Part shown: positions 1 to 6,263 of the stretch, in pieces
Position numbering within the stretch: the first letter of the stretch is position 1
How the letters are laid out: the number at the start of each line of letters is the position of its first letter
Source: a bacterium
GTDB taxonomy: Bacteria > Bacteroidota > Bacteroidia > Bacteroidales > Muribaculaceae
Reading direction: 5' to 3'
DNA length: 6,263 bases
Assembly (NCBI GenBank): GCA_004559845.1
Contig: SFWW01000084.1
Location: 1-6,263, forward strand
Notes under the pieces: model-generated
What the model saw: the letters and a program-made list of their open reading frames with translations, nothing else
The model's database searches: none
Told to the model about the DNA's origin: nothing
Program-made: the position numbers and the translations under genes

Positions 1-89
1 AGCCGACTTTTTGTTCTCTTCCATCCCACCCCACCATCCATAAGGGTTTTAAATGAATCCCCATGCTCCCCACGAGCCATAGCCTAATA

Positions 90-121
90 TTTGTGTATCC
101 ACGAAAATATAATTAATTTTG
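90..121 (+). promoter_or_regulatory. Bacteroidetes-type promoter for hflX
   Basis: TTTG at 90-93 is followed, after a 20-bp spacer, by TAATTTTG at 114-121. This is an exact match to the Bacteroidetes sigma-ABfr consensus (-33 TTTG, 19-21 bp, -7 TAnnTTTG). Transcription would be expected to begin a few bases after 121, leaving a leader of roughly 10-15 nt before the ATG at 142. The leader has no purine-rich Shine-Dalgarno motif, as is common in this phylum. The match and spacing are seen directly; promoter activity is inferred. Confidence 0.62.
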
Positions 122-141
122 TAACCTAATTCGCACACATT

Positions 142-1374
142 ATGAGTTTAATCGACGACAAAAATATTATCAACGAGCTGCTCGACGAAACCGCCGTGCT
201 CGTGGGTCTTATCACACCGCAACAAAGCGAAGCAAAAGCCAATGAATATTTAAATGAATTGGAATTTTTGGCGCACACTGCCGGTGCCACCACGGTGAAG
301 AAGTTCTTACAGCGATGCGATGCGCCCAATTCCACATCCTATGTGGGCAAAGGTAAACTGGAAGAAATCAAGGCTTATGTGGAGGAGCATGAGGTGAATC
401 TCGTGATTTTCGACGATGATCTTTCTCCCAAGCAAATTGCCCACATCCAAAAAGAAACCAAGGTGAAGGTGCTCGACCGAACAAGCCTTATCCTTGACAT
501 CTTTGCCCGCCGCGCTCAAACTGCCAACGCCAAAATGCAGGTGGAATTGGCTCAATATCAATACTTGCTGCCGCGCCTGACCGGTATGTGGACTCACTTG
601 GAGCGCCAACGAGGAGGTATCGGTATGCGTGGACCGGGCGAAACACAAATCGAAACCGACCGCCGTATCATCAAAACCAAAATCTCGCTGCTGAAGCAAA
701 AACTCGCCGATTGGGACAAGCAGAAGGTGATTCAGCGAAAAAATCGTGGCAAACTCACCCGTATCGCTCTCGTGGGCTACACCAATGTGGGGAAGTCTAC
801 GCTGATGAATGTGCTGAGCAAGAGCGATGTGTTTGCCGAAAACAAACTCTTTGCCACGCTCGACACTACGGTGCGTAAGGTGGTGATCGAAAACCTCCCG
901 TTCCTGCTCACCGACACCGTGGGATTTATACGAAAATTACCGCACCACCTCGTGGATTCGTTCAAAACCACGCTCGATGAGGTGCGCGATTCTGATATCA
1001 TGGTGCATGTGGTGGATATTTCACACCCGCAATTTGAAGAACAAGTGGAAGTGGTGAACAAAACCCTACAGGAGGTGTGCGGTGCCGGCGATAAGGAAAT
1101 GATTATGGTGTTCAACAAAATCGACCAATTCTCTTATGTGGAAAAAGATGCCGACGACCTTACGCCGCGACTGCGTGAAAACATTCCGCTCGATGAATTG
1201 AAAGAAACTTGGATGGCGCGCATGAATAATAATTGTGTGTTTATCTCTGCAAAAAAGGGCGACAATGTGGATGAACTGAAGCGTATGCTCTACGAAAAAG
1301 CGAAGCAAGTGCACATGCAGCGCTTCCCTTACAACGATTTCCTTTACCAAACCTACGATGATTTGGATGGATAA
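142..1374 (+). CDS. hflX: Ribosome-associated GTPase HflX
   Basis: 410-residue HflX-family GTPase of the TRAFAC/Obg-HflX class. Known members bind the 50S subunit or 70S ribosome and can split stalled or hibernating ribosomes, acting in the cytoplasm. The N-terminal HflX domain (about 1-195) includes the family's glycine-rich segment GGIGMRGPGETQIETDRR (158-175), followed by a charged helical stretch. The G domain shows G1 GYTNVGKST (212-220), a G2 region around ATLDTT (238-243), G3 DTVG (258-261), G4 NKID (325-328) and G5 SAK (369-371), so all nucleotide-binding motifs are intact. The G4-G5 interval is about 40 residues and contains DDLTPRLRENIPLDELKETW, which I recall from Bacteroidetes homologues. 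The ATG at 142 sits just downstream of a good promoter, and the protein has the expected family length. It is monocistronic here and converges on the minus-strand operon. Identification is secure; the exact stress role in this organism is not shown. Confidence 0.97.
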   Translation: MSLIDDKNIINELLDETAVLVGLITPQQSEAKANEYLNELEFLAHTAGATTVKKFLQRCDAPNSTSYVGKGKLEEIKAYVEEHEVNLVIFDDDLSPKQIAHIQKETKVKVLDRTSLILDIFARRAQTANAKMQVELAQYQYLLPRLTGMWTHLERQRGGIGMRGPGETQIETDRRIIKTKISLLKQKLADWDKQKVIQRKNRGKLTRIALVGYTNVGKSTLMNVLSKSDVFAENKLFATLDTTVRKVVIENLPFLLTDTVGFIRKLPHHLVDSFKTTLDEVRDSDIMVHVVDISHPQFEEQVEVVNKTLQEVCGAGDKEMIMVFNKIDQFSYVEKDADDLTPRLRENIPLDELKETWMARMNNNCVFISAKKGDNVDELKRMLYEKAKQVHMQRFPYNDFLYQTYDDLDG

Positions 1375-1381
1375 TCCTTTT

Positions 1382-1405
1382 ACCTCCGCCGACTGAAGGT
1401 TTTTT
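1382..1405 (+). terminator. Possible weak intrinsic terminator after hflX
   Basis: Eight bases after the hflX stop, ACCT (1382-1385) can pair with AGGT (1397-1400), and an additional C-G pair is possible inside a mismatch. A run of six T (1400-1405) follows, with its first T used in the stem. The stem is short and its loop large, so it would be a poor terminator. It is listed because position and T-run fit. Read on the minus strand there is no T-run after the stem, so it would not serve the opposing operon. Confidence 0.25.
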
Positions 1406-1426
1406 CCACCTCGAGGACTTGCACCA

Positions 1427-1975
1427 TCATTCTTCCAATGCGCTCTCCCCTACCATCGCTAAAAATTCTTGCTCGAAATTGGGAGTGAGCACGCCTTTGC
1501 CAATGGCGCACTTTATTTCGTCTACAGTCCAAAATCTCCCTTCGTCCACCTCGGCGGGATCAAAGGTGAAGGATTCACGGTCGGTAACGGTGAAATAAGT
1601 GTGCACCAATTCACACTCCACTTCGCTATCAAGCACGTAGGTGAATAAGTGGTGCGGTTGGTAGTCGGTGTAGCCGAGCTCTTCACTTGCCTCGCGCGCA
1701 AGGGCTTGCTCCACGGTTTCGCCATAATCCATGTGTCCGCCCACTGCGGTGTCCCATTTGCCGGGCTGGATAAATTTGTGTGCCGAGCGCTTTTGCAAAT
1801 AAATCTCGCCTCGAGCATTGAGCACATGCAAATGCACCACCGGATGCAATAGCCTACTACCGGAATGACATTCGCGCCGAGTGGCTTTTCCCAACACCTT
1901 ACCTTGGGAATCAACCACCGGAAATATCTCGGTTTCCGATAAGTCGGCTGCATATATTTCGTTGGATGATTTCAT
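1427..1975 (-). CDS. Nudix hydrolase, YfcD/IPP-isomerase-like subgroup
   Basis: 182-residue Nudix hydrolase; such enzymes cleave nucleoside diphosphates linked to another moiety and need a divalent metal. The Nudix box is complete at 80-102: G80, E86, R94-E95, E98-E99, G101, matching Gx5Ex7REUxEExGU. The preceding strand region (FPVVDSQGKVLGKATRRECHSG, about 18-39, then VHLHVLNARGEIYLQKRS) resembles the YfcD-type proteins related to isopentenyl-diphosphate isomerase. The isomerase's catalytic Cys loop (NTCCSHP-like) is absent: the equivalent stretch reads WDTAVGGHMDYGE. A hydrolase is therefore more likely than an isomerase. Substrate cannot be told from sequence. The chosen ATG (1973-1975) overlaps the topB stop as ATGA, giving translational coupling. 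The frame stays open upstream to 2074 inside topB, but that extension (MGKWLPHR...) is just the alternate frame of topB and does not resemble Nudix proteins. It is the last gene of the operon. Confidence 0.93.
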   Translation of the reverse strand: MKSSNEIYAADLSETEIFPVVDSQGKVLGKATRRECHSGSRLLHPVVHLHVLNARGEIYLQKRSAHKFIQPGKWDTAVGGHMDYGETVEQALAREASEELGYTDYQPHHLFTYVLDSEVECELVHTYFTVTDRESFTFDPAEVDEGRFWTVDEIKCAIGKGVLTPNFEQEFLAMVGESALEE

Positions 1976-4026
1976 TTCTTGTAGTTCTTTTTGATGAGGT
2001 CGCGTAATTTTGCAGGACTCAAGTCGGAGGGATAGTCGCTGAAGGGCAATGCGGTGTGGCAACCATTTGCCCACTCGCTACAGCCAAATGCGGCCTTGCC
2101 TTTCACCATGTGCCCTTTGCCGCACACCGGACACTTTACTTGCTCTAATTTGGTGACACGAGGTGCTCGCTTCTTGGGCGAAGATTCGGTGCCGACTTTT
2201 TGGGGGCTGGATGTTGGCGCTTCTTGCTCCACAATGATGCTGGTGCCGCTTTGGTCGCGAAGCACGGTAAGCACAATTTCGCTAACCATATCCTTGAGCT
2301 CATTGATAAATTGCTGAGCACTATATTCGCCTCGCTCTATTTTGCGGAGCTTGTTTTCCCACAGTCCGGTGAGTTTGGCGCTCTTGAGCAATTCGTCTTT
2401 AATGGTGTCGATGAGCTGGCATCCGGCTGCGGTGGCTACCAAATTCTTGCGTTCTTTGGTGATGTAGCGCCGCCGCTGAAGGGTTTCGATAATGGCGGCG
2501 CGAGTGGAGGGACGACCTATACCGTTTTCTTTCATGGCTTCACGAAGGAGCTCGTCGTCCACAAATTTTCCGGCAGTTTCCATTGCACGAAGTAGCGTAC
2601 CTTCGTTGTAGGGCCGAGGTGGCTGGGTCACTTTCTTCAGCAATGTGGGCTCATGGGCGCCGCTTTCGCCCACCACAAATTCTGGCATGATGCCATTATT
2701 GTCGTCGGCAGTCGTATCTTCCGATTGAGCATGGTCTTTGCTATACACTTTGCGCCAGCCTTCTTTTAGAATTTGCTTGCCGGTGGCTTTGAAATCAAAT
2801 TGATTGATTTTCGCCAGCACGGTGGTGGACGAAAACTCGCAATCGGGATAAAATGCGGCAATAAATCGCTTTGCCACCAAATCGTAAACCAACTTTTCCT
2901 CTCGAGATAGTGCCACTTTTCGCGGATCTACATCAGTGGGTATGATGGCATGGTGGTCGGTGACTTTGGAATTGTCGAACACTTTTTTGCTCTTTTTAAT
3001 CTTCGCTGCAAGCACGGGGGCTGTGAGGGACGCGTATGGAACCATCGCTTTCATAATGCCCGGCACCTTGGGGTAAATGTCTTCGCTGAGATAAGTGGTG
3101 TCAACACGCGGATAGGTGGTCACCTTTTTCTCGTAGAGCGACTGTATGGTGCGCAAGGTCATATCGGCGCTATAACCGAATTTCTTGTTGCATTCCACTT
3201 GCAAGCCGGTGAGGTCGAACAAGCGTGGCGGGGCTTCTTTCCCTTTCTTGGTTTGGATGTCGGTCACCGCCAATGGAGCGGATTTAATGCCTTCAATCAC
3301 TTGATTGGCTTCTTCCACGCTTTTGTAACGCCCTTTCTGTGAATTGAAGGTTACGCCGCGATAAAGGGTTTTGATTTCCCAATAATCTTCGGGCACGAAA
3401 TGCTCGATTTCGCGCTGGCGTGCCACTATCAAGGCAAGAGTAGGCGTTTGCACGCGCCCTATCGATAGCACATTGCGCGACTGGGCATATTTGAGGGTGT
3501 AAAGCCGGGTGGCATTCATTCCCAAAATCCAATCTCCGATAGCGCGCGATAGCCCGGCATAGTAGAGGTTATCAAAATTTTCGGCAGGTTGCAATTGCTT
3601 GAATCCCTCGCGAATGCTTTCGTCGGTGAGCGACGAAATCCATAGGCGCTTCACCGGTATGCGGCAGTTGGCTTTCTGATACACCCACCGCTGAATGAGC
3701 TCACCCTCTTGACCGGCATCACCGCAGTTAATCACTTCGGTGGCTGTCGCCATTAGGGTTTCTATCACGTGGAATTGCTTTTTGATGCCTTCGTCGTCTT
3801 TGAGTTTGATACCAAAGCGTGGCGGTATCATAGGCAGCGAACCCAGCGACCAGCGTTTCCACATCTCGGAGTAGTCGTCGGGAGCTTTCAGTTCGCATAA
3901 GTGTCCGAAGGTCCAACTCACACAGTAGCCGTTGCCTTCGTAAAAGCCGTCTCTACGCGCATTGGCGCCCAATATTTTTGCAATATCGGCTGCCACACTC
4001 GGTTTTTCTGTCACACAAAGTATCAT
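1972..4026 (-). CDS. topB: DNA topoisomerase III (type IA)
   Basis: 684-residue type IA topoisomerase, close to the usual TopB length. These enzymes break one DNA strand through a 5'-phosphotyrosine link and decatenate or relax single-strand-containing DNA in the nucleoid. The N-terminal Toprim domain has the catalytic-site Glu in TEKPSVA (E7) and an acidic motif DAGQEGE (103-109). Here the second Asp and following Arg of the canonical DxDREGE are Gly and Gln. Further conserved blocks are SIGRVQTPTL (188-197), the active-site segment QSLYEKKVTTYPRVD (295-309) with catalytic Tyr305, DHHAIIPT (357-364), RPYNEGTLLRAME (471-483) and GIGRPSTRAAIIETL (502-516). After a Ser/Pro/Lys-rich linker (about 602-624) a single four-Cys zinc ribbon follows (C632, C635, C649, C656). 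The start overlaps the mazG stop (ATGA), and the stop overlaps the Nudix start the same way. Bacteroidetes conjugative elements also carry topB genes, but nothing mobile is adjacent, so this appears to be the chromosomal copy. Confidence 0.96.
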   Translation of the reverse strand: MILCVTEKPSVAADIAKILGANARRDGFYEGNGYCVSWTFGHLCELKAPDDYSEMWKRWSLGSLPMIPPRFGIKLKDDEGIKKQFHVIETLMATATEVINCGDAGQEGELIQRWVYQKANCRIPVKRLWISSLTDESIREGFKQLQPAENFDNLYYAGLSRAIGDWILGMNATRLYTLKYAQSRNVLSIGRVQTPTLALIVARQREIEHFVPEDYWEIKTLYRGVTFNSQKGRYKSVEEANQVIEGIKSAPLAVTDIQTKKGKEAPPRLFDLTGLQVECNKKFGYSADMTLRTIQSLYEKKVTTYPRVDTTYLSEDIYPKVPGIMKAMVPYASLTAPVLAAKIKKSKKVFDNSKVTDHHAIIPTDVDPRKVALSREEKLVYDLVAKRFIAAFYPDCEFSSTTVLAKINQFDFKATGKQILKEGWRKVYSKDHAQSEDTTADDNNGIMPEFVVGESGAHEPTLLKKVTQPPRPYNEGTLLRAMETAGKFVDDELLREAMKENGIGRPSTRAAIIETLQRRRYITKERKNLVATAAGCQLIDTIKDELLKSAKLTGLWENKLRKIERGEYSAQQFINELKDMVSEIVLTVLRDQSGTSIIVEQEAPTSSPQKVGTESSPKKRAPRVTKLEQVKCPVCGKGHMVKGKAAFGCSEWANGCHTALPFSDYPSDLSPAKLRDLIKKNYKK

Positions 4027-4820
4027 TCGCCCAAATGTTTTTGCTTGGCTTCATCCCAGAGGGCATCCATCTCGGCAAGGGTCATATCTTGAAGCTGGCG
4101 TCCTTGCTGTTTGGCGCCCTGCTCCACATAATTGAAGCGAGCTATAAATTTCCGGTTTGTTTTCTCAAGTGCATTGTCGGGGCGTACGCCATAAAGGCGG
4201 GCGGCATTGACCAAGGCAAAAAATAGGTCGCCGAATTCTTTTTCTACGCCTTCGCGATTGCCGGCTTTGAGCTCTGCTTCCACTTCGCCTATTTCTTCTT
4301 GCACTTTGAGCCACACATCTTCCGGACAGTCCCAATCAAAGCCCACACTGGAGGCTTTTTCTTGCACGCGTTCGGCTTTGATGAGCGAGGGTAATGTGGT
4401 TGGCACTCCGCTGAGAATGGTTTTATTGCCATCTTTCTCTCTCATTTTTATCACTTCCCATCGCTCACGCACGGCTGAAGCACTTTTTGCAGTGCTATCG
4501 CCATAAATATGGGGATGACGGAAAATGAGTTTCTCGCGTAGCGAATCGCACACATCGGCAATATCGAAATCGCCTTTTTCGTCGCCGAAGCGTGCATAAA
4601 AAAGGATATGGAGTAGCACATCGCCCAATTCTTTACGAATGTTGGCGGCATCACCGGCAATAATGGCTTCGGCTAATTCCATTGTTTCCTCTATAGTGTT
4701 TGGTCGGATGCTCTCGTTGGTTTGCACCGAATCCCAAGGACACTGCTCGCGCAGGGTGTCGACCACATCAAGCAATGCGCTAAATGCTTGTAGTTTTTGT
4801 TCTTTAGTGTGATGAGGCAT
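4023..4820 (-). CDS. mazG: Nucleoside triphosphate pyrophosphohydrolase MazG
   Basis: 265-residue tandem MazG protein, essentially the length of E. coli MazG. The family hydrolyses NTPs/dNTPs to NMP plus pyrophosphate in the cytoplasm and is linked to removal of aberrant nucleotides and modulation of the alarmone pool. Two all-alpha MazG domains are visible. The first has CPWD (27-30), EETMELAE (44-51) and KELGDVL (63-69). The second has EEIGEVEAEL (175-184) and EKEFGDLFF (193-201). Each gives the ExxE...ExxD metal-binding pattern, so both sites look intact. FRHPHIYGD (100-108) and KAERVQEKASSVGFDW (148-163) are typical linker blocks. The ATG lies 9 bp after the dsbD stop with no Shine-Dalgarno motif, and the TGA overlaps the topB ATG. 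Despite the name, there is no mazEF toxin-antitoxin pair nearby. Confidence 0.96.
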   Translation of the reverse strand: MPHHTKEQKLQAFSALLDVVDTLREQCPWDSVQTNESIRPNTIEETMELAEAIIAGDAANIRKELGDVLLHILFYARFGDEKGDFDIADVCDSLREKLIFRHPHIYGDSTAKSASAVRERWEVIKMREKDGNKTILSGVPTTLPSLIKAERVQEKASSVGFDWDCPEDVWLKVQEEIGEVEAELKAGNREGVEKEFGDLFFALVNAARLYGVRPDNALEKTNRKFIARFNYVEQGAKQQGRQLQDMTLAEMDALWDEAKQKHLGE

Positions 4821-4829
4821 ATCCGTATA

Positions 4830-6263
4830 TTATTTGTTCAATCCTCGGCGGAGGAAGGCAAGGAATGCTTCTTTGTCTTCATTATAAGCAAATGGTCCGG
4901 AAAGGAGCTGACCGTCGGTGTCGAGCACCACATAATAGGGCTGGGAGTTGCTGCTGAATTTGTGGCGCTGCAAATAACTCCACTTTTCGCCCACGGTGGT
5001 AAGAGCGTACTTGCGACCATTTTCTTCCACAGTCATGGGAGTTGGAAGCGGGGTTTTGTCATCAACCATGAGTTTGATAGTGACAAAACCTTCAGCAATG
5101 GTTTTCTTCACATCGGCTTCATCAAGCACGGCGCCTTCCATTTTCCGGCAGTTGACACAGCCATAGCCGGAGAAATCCACAAACACGGGTTTACCTTGCG
5201 CTGCTGCGGCTTTCATACCGGCATCAAAGTCATCATATTCCACTTGCTCGCCGCCATAAAGATTGAAGTCTTGCGTGTAGAGCGGTGGCACGAATGCGCT
5301 GGTGGCTTTGAGCGGAGCGCCCCATAAGCCGGGCACAAGGTAGATGGTGAAAGAAAGCGATACAAGCGCTAAGAAGAAGCGCGTTACGCCTATGCCTGGG
5401 GTGCGGGACTCGCCGTCGCTATTGAAGCGAAACAAGCCCAACAAATAGAGCCCCATAATGCCAAAAATGGCTATCCACAAGGCAAGGAAGGTTTCACGGT
5501 CGAGAATATGCCACCCGTAAGCCAAATCAGCCACCGACAAGAATTTGAGCGATAATGCCAATTCTATAAAGCCAAGCACCACTTTCACCGTGTTGAGCCA
5601 TCCTCCCGACTTTGGCATTTTCTTGAGCATCGAGGGGAAGAGCGCAAACAAAGTAAAGGGTATGGCAAGAGCTATGGCAAAGCCGGTCATTCCAACTACC
5701 GGGCCGAGGATACTGCCACGTGAGGCGGCTTCCACCAGCAAAGTGCCGATAATGGGACCGGTACACGAAAACGACACAATCACCAAAGTGGCTGCCATGA
5801 AGAAAATGCTTAGTAAACCGGTGGTTTTACCGGCGGTACTGTCCATTTTATTGCTCAGCGATTCGGGTAGTGTGATTTCGAATGCACCAAAGAATGAAAT
5901 AGCAAACACCACAAGCAGGGCAAAAAACAGGAGGTTGCAACCGGCGCTGGTGGCGAGGGCATTGAGCGCGCTTGCGCCAAGTAAAGCAGTGAAACAGATA
6001 CCGAGCAAAAGGAATATCACAATAATCGACAAACCATAAGTCACGGCATTGCTGATGGCTTTGGAACGCGAACCACTTTTCTTTAAGAAAAAGCTCACCG
6101 TCATGGGTATCATAGGCCATACGCAAGGGGTGAGTAGCGCCAACAAGCCACCAAGGAAACATGCCCAGAAAATATACCATAGTGAACTGTCGGACACATC
6201 TTCCACATCACTGCTGGCATTATCAACGGGCTTGACGGGTGCCCACAATTGGGCTTGCGATGC
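4830..6263 (-). CDS. dsbD: Thiol:disulfide interchange protein DsbD, 5'-truncated by window edge
   Basis: The C-terminal 477 residues of a DsbD-family protein; the frame is still open at the right edge (the first residues are ASQAQLWAPVKP), so the true start and the N-terminal periplasmic domain lie outside. DsbD passes electrons from cytoplasmic thioredoxin through the inner membrane to periplasmic reductases and cytochrome c maturation. Counting from the first visible codon, about eight hydrophobic segments span residues 27-313. Two membrane cysteines sit at the expected places: C47 in LTPCVWP and C167 in SFSCTGP. A C-terminal thioredoxin-like periplasmic domain follows (about 340-477) with KPVFVDFSGYGCVNCRKME and redox pair C369/C372. 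All four transfer cysteines of the visible parts are therefore present. A TTG at 6246-6248 could be taken as a start, but coding continues upstream of it and family architecture argues against it. This is the most upstream visible gene of the operon; mazG starts 9 bp after its TAA. Confidence 0.95.
   Translation of the reverse strand, partial: ASQAQLWAPVKPVDNASSDVEDVSDSSLWYIFWACFLGGLLALLTPCVWPMIPMTVSFFLKKSGSRSKAISNAVTYGLSIIVIFLLLGICFTALLGASALNALATSAGCNLLFFALLVVFAISFFGAFEITLPESLSNKMDSTAGKTTGLLSIFFMAATLVIVSFSCTGPIIGTLLVEAASRGSILGPVVGMTGFAIALAIPFTLFALFPSMLKKMPKSGGWLNTVKVVLGFIELALSLKFLSVADLAYGWHILDRETFLALWIAIFGIMGLYLLGLFRFNSDGESRTPGIGVTRFFLALVSLSFTIYLVPGLWGAPLKATSAFVPPLYTQDFNLYGGEQVEYDDFDAGMKAAAAQGKPVFVDFSGYGCVNCRKMEGAVLDEADVKKTIAEGFVTIKLMVDDKTPLPTPMTVEENGRKYALTTVGEKWSYLQRHKFSSNSQPYYVVLDTDGQLLSGPFAYNEDKEAFLAFLRRGLNK

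Noticed and set aside
1..60. Pyrimidine-rich stretch at the left edge, possible end of an upstream gene
   Set aside because: All three plus-strand frames hit stops within 90 bases and show no recognisable protein tail.
63..80. Small hairpin (GCTC/GAGC with a CCCAC loop, plus two outer pairs with a bulge) upstream of the hflX promoter
   Set aside because: The stem is only 4 bp plus 2, has no T-run on either strand, and could easily arise by chance; neither a terminator nor an operator can be claimed.
307..699. 130-codon minus-strand open frame inside hflX
   Set aside because: Antisense to conserved HflX domain sequence with no family resemblance.
1409..1416. 8-bp palindrome CCTCGAGG in the convergent intergenic gap
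   Set aside because: A perfect 8-bp palindrome without flanking symmetry is expected by chance; no terminator geometry for the operon follows it.
1976..2074. 33-codon N-terminal extension of the Nudix protein
   Set aside because: This stretch is fully within the topB zinc-ribbon coding sequence and does not look like a Nudix N terminus; the ATGA-overlap start is preferred.
2191..2202. GCCGACTTTTTG in topB repeated at 2-13 near the left edge
   Set aside because: A 12-bp shared string, low-complexity in part, with no similarity in flanks; not a meaningful repeat.
4023..4820. Toxin-antitoxin (mazEF) association suggested by the mazG name
   Set aside because: Neighbours are dsbD and topB; no small toxin or antitoxin genes are present.
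4797..5327. 176-codon open frame on the plus strand opposite dsbD and the start of mazG
   Set aside because: It lies antisense to the well-supported DsbD thioredoxin domain, resembles no family I know, and is explained by the codon bias of the real gene.
5545..6039. 164-codon plus-strand open frame opposite the dsbD membrane region
   Set aside because: It is the complement of hydrophobic codons; its composition mirrors the TM segments and it has no recognisable motif or promoter.

Overview
The window looks like a chromosomal housekeeping segment from a member of the Bacteroidota, most likely order Bacteroidales. This rests on three things. The promoter ahead of the first gene fits the Bacteroidetes -33/-7 consensus (TTTG, then TAnnTTTG). 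The starts are preceded by A/T-rich sequence instead of Shine-Dalgarno motifs. The HflX, TopB and DsbD proteins carry sequence signatures that I recall from Bacteroidales. Base composition looks even and near half GC by eye. I see no mobile element, CRISPR array, rRNA or tRNA.

Layout: positions 1-141 are a short non-coding stretch holding a promoter for the plus-strand gene hflX (142-1374), a ribosome-associated GTPase. A 52-bp convergent gap (1375-1426) separates hflX from a minus-strand gene group that fills the rest of the window. Read in its own direction, that group is dsbD (its 5' end is cut off by the window edge), then mazG, then topB (DNA topoisomerase III), then a Nudix hydrolase gene. 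The dsbD-mazG gap is 9 bp. mazG/topB and topB/nudix each overlap by 4 bp in an ATGA arrangement, so the four genes are very probably co-transcribed and the last three translationally coupled. The operon promoter lies beyond the right edge.

Functionally the operon pairs two nucleotide-metabolite hydrolases (all-alpha MazG and a Nudix enzyme) with a type IA topoisomerase that resolves single-stranded or catenated DNA, and with a membrane reductant conduit for the periplasm. The MazG/Nudix/TopB grouping suggests nucleotide hygiene and genome maintenance, but co-transcription does not prove a shared pathway. No previously undescribed system is evident. The most notable detail is a Toprim motif in TopB that reads D-A-G-Q-E instead of the usual D-x-D-R-E.
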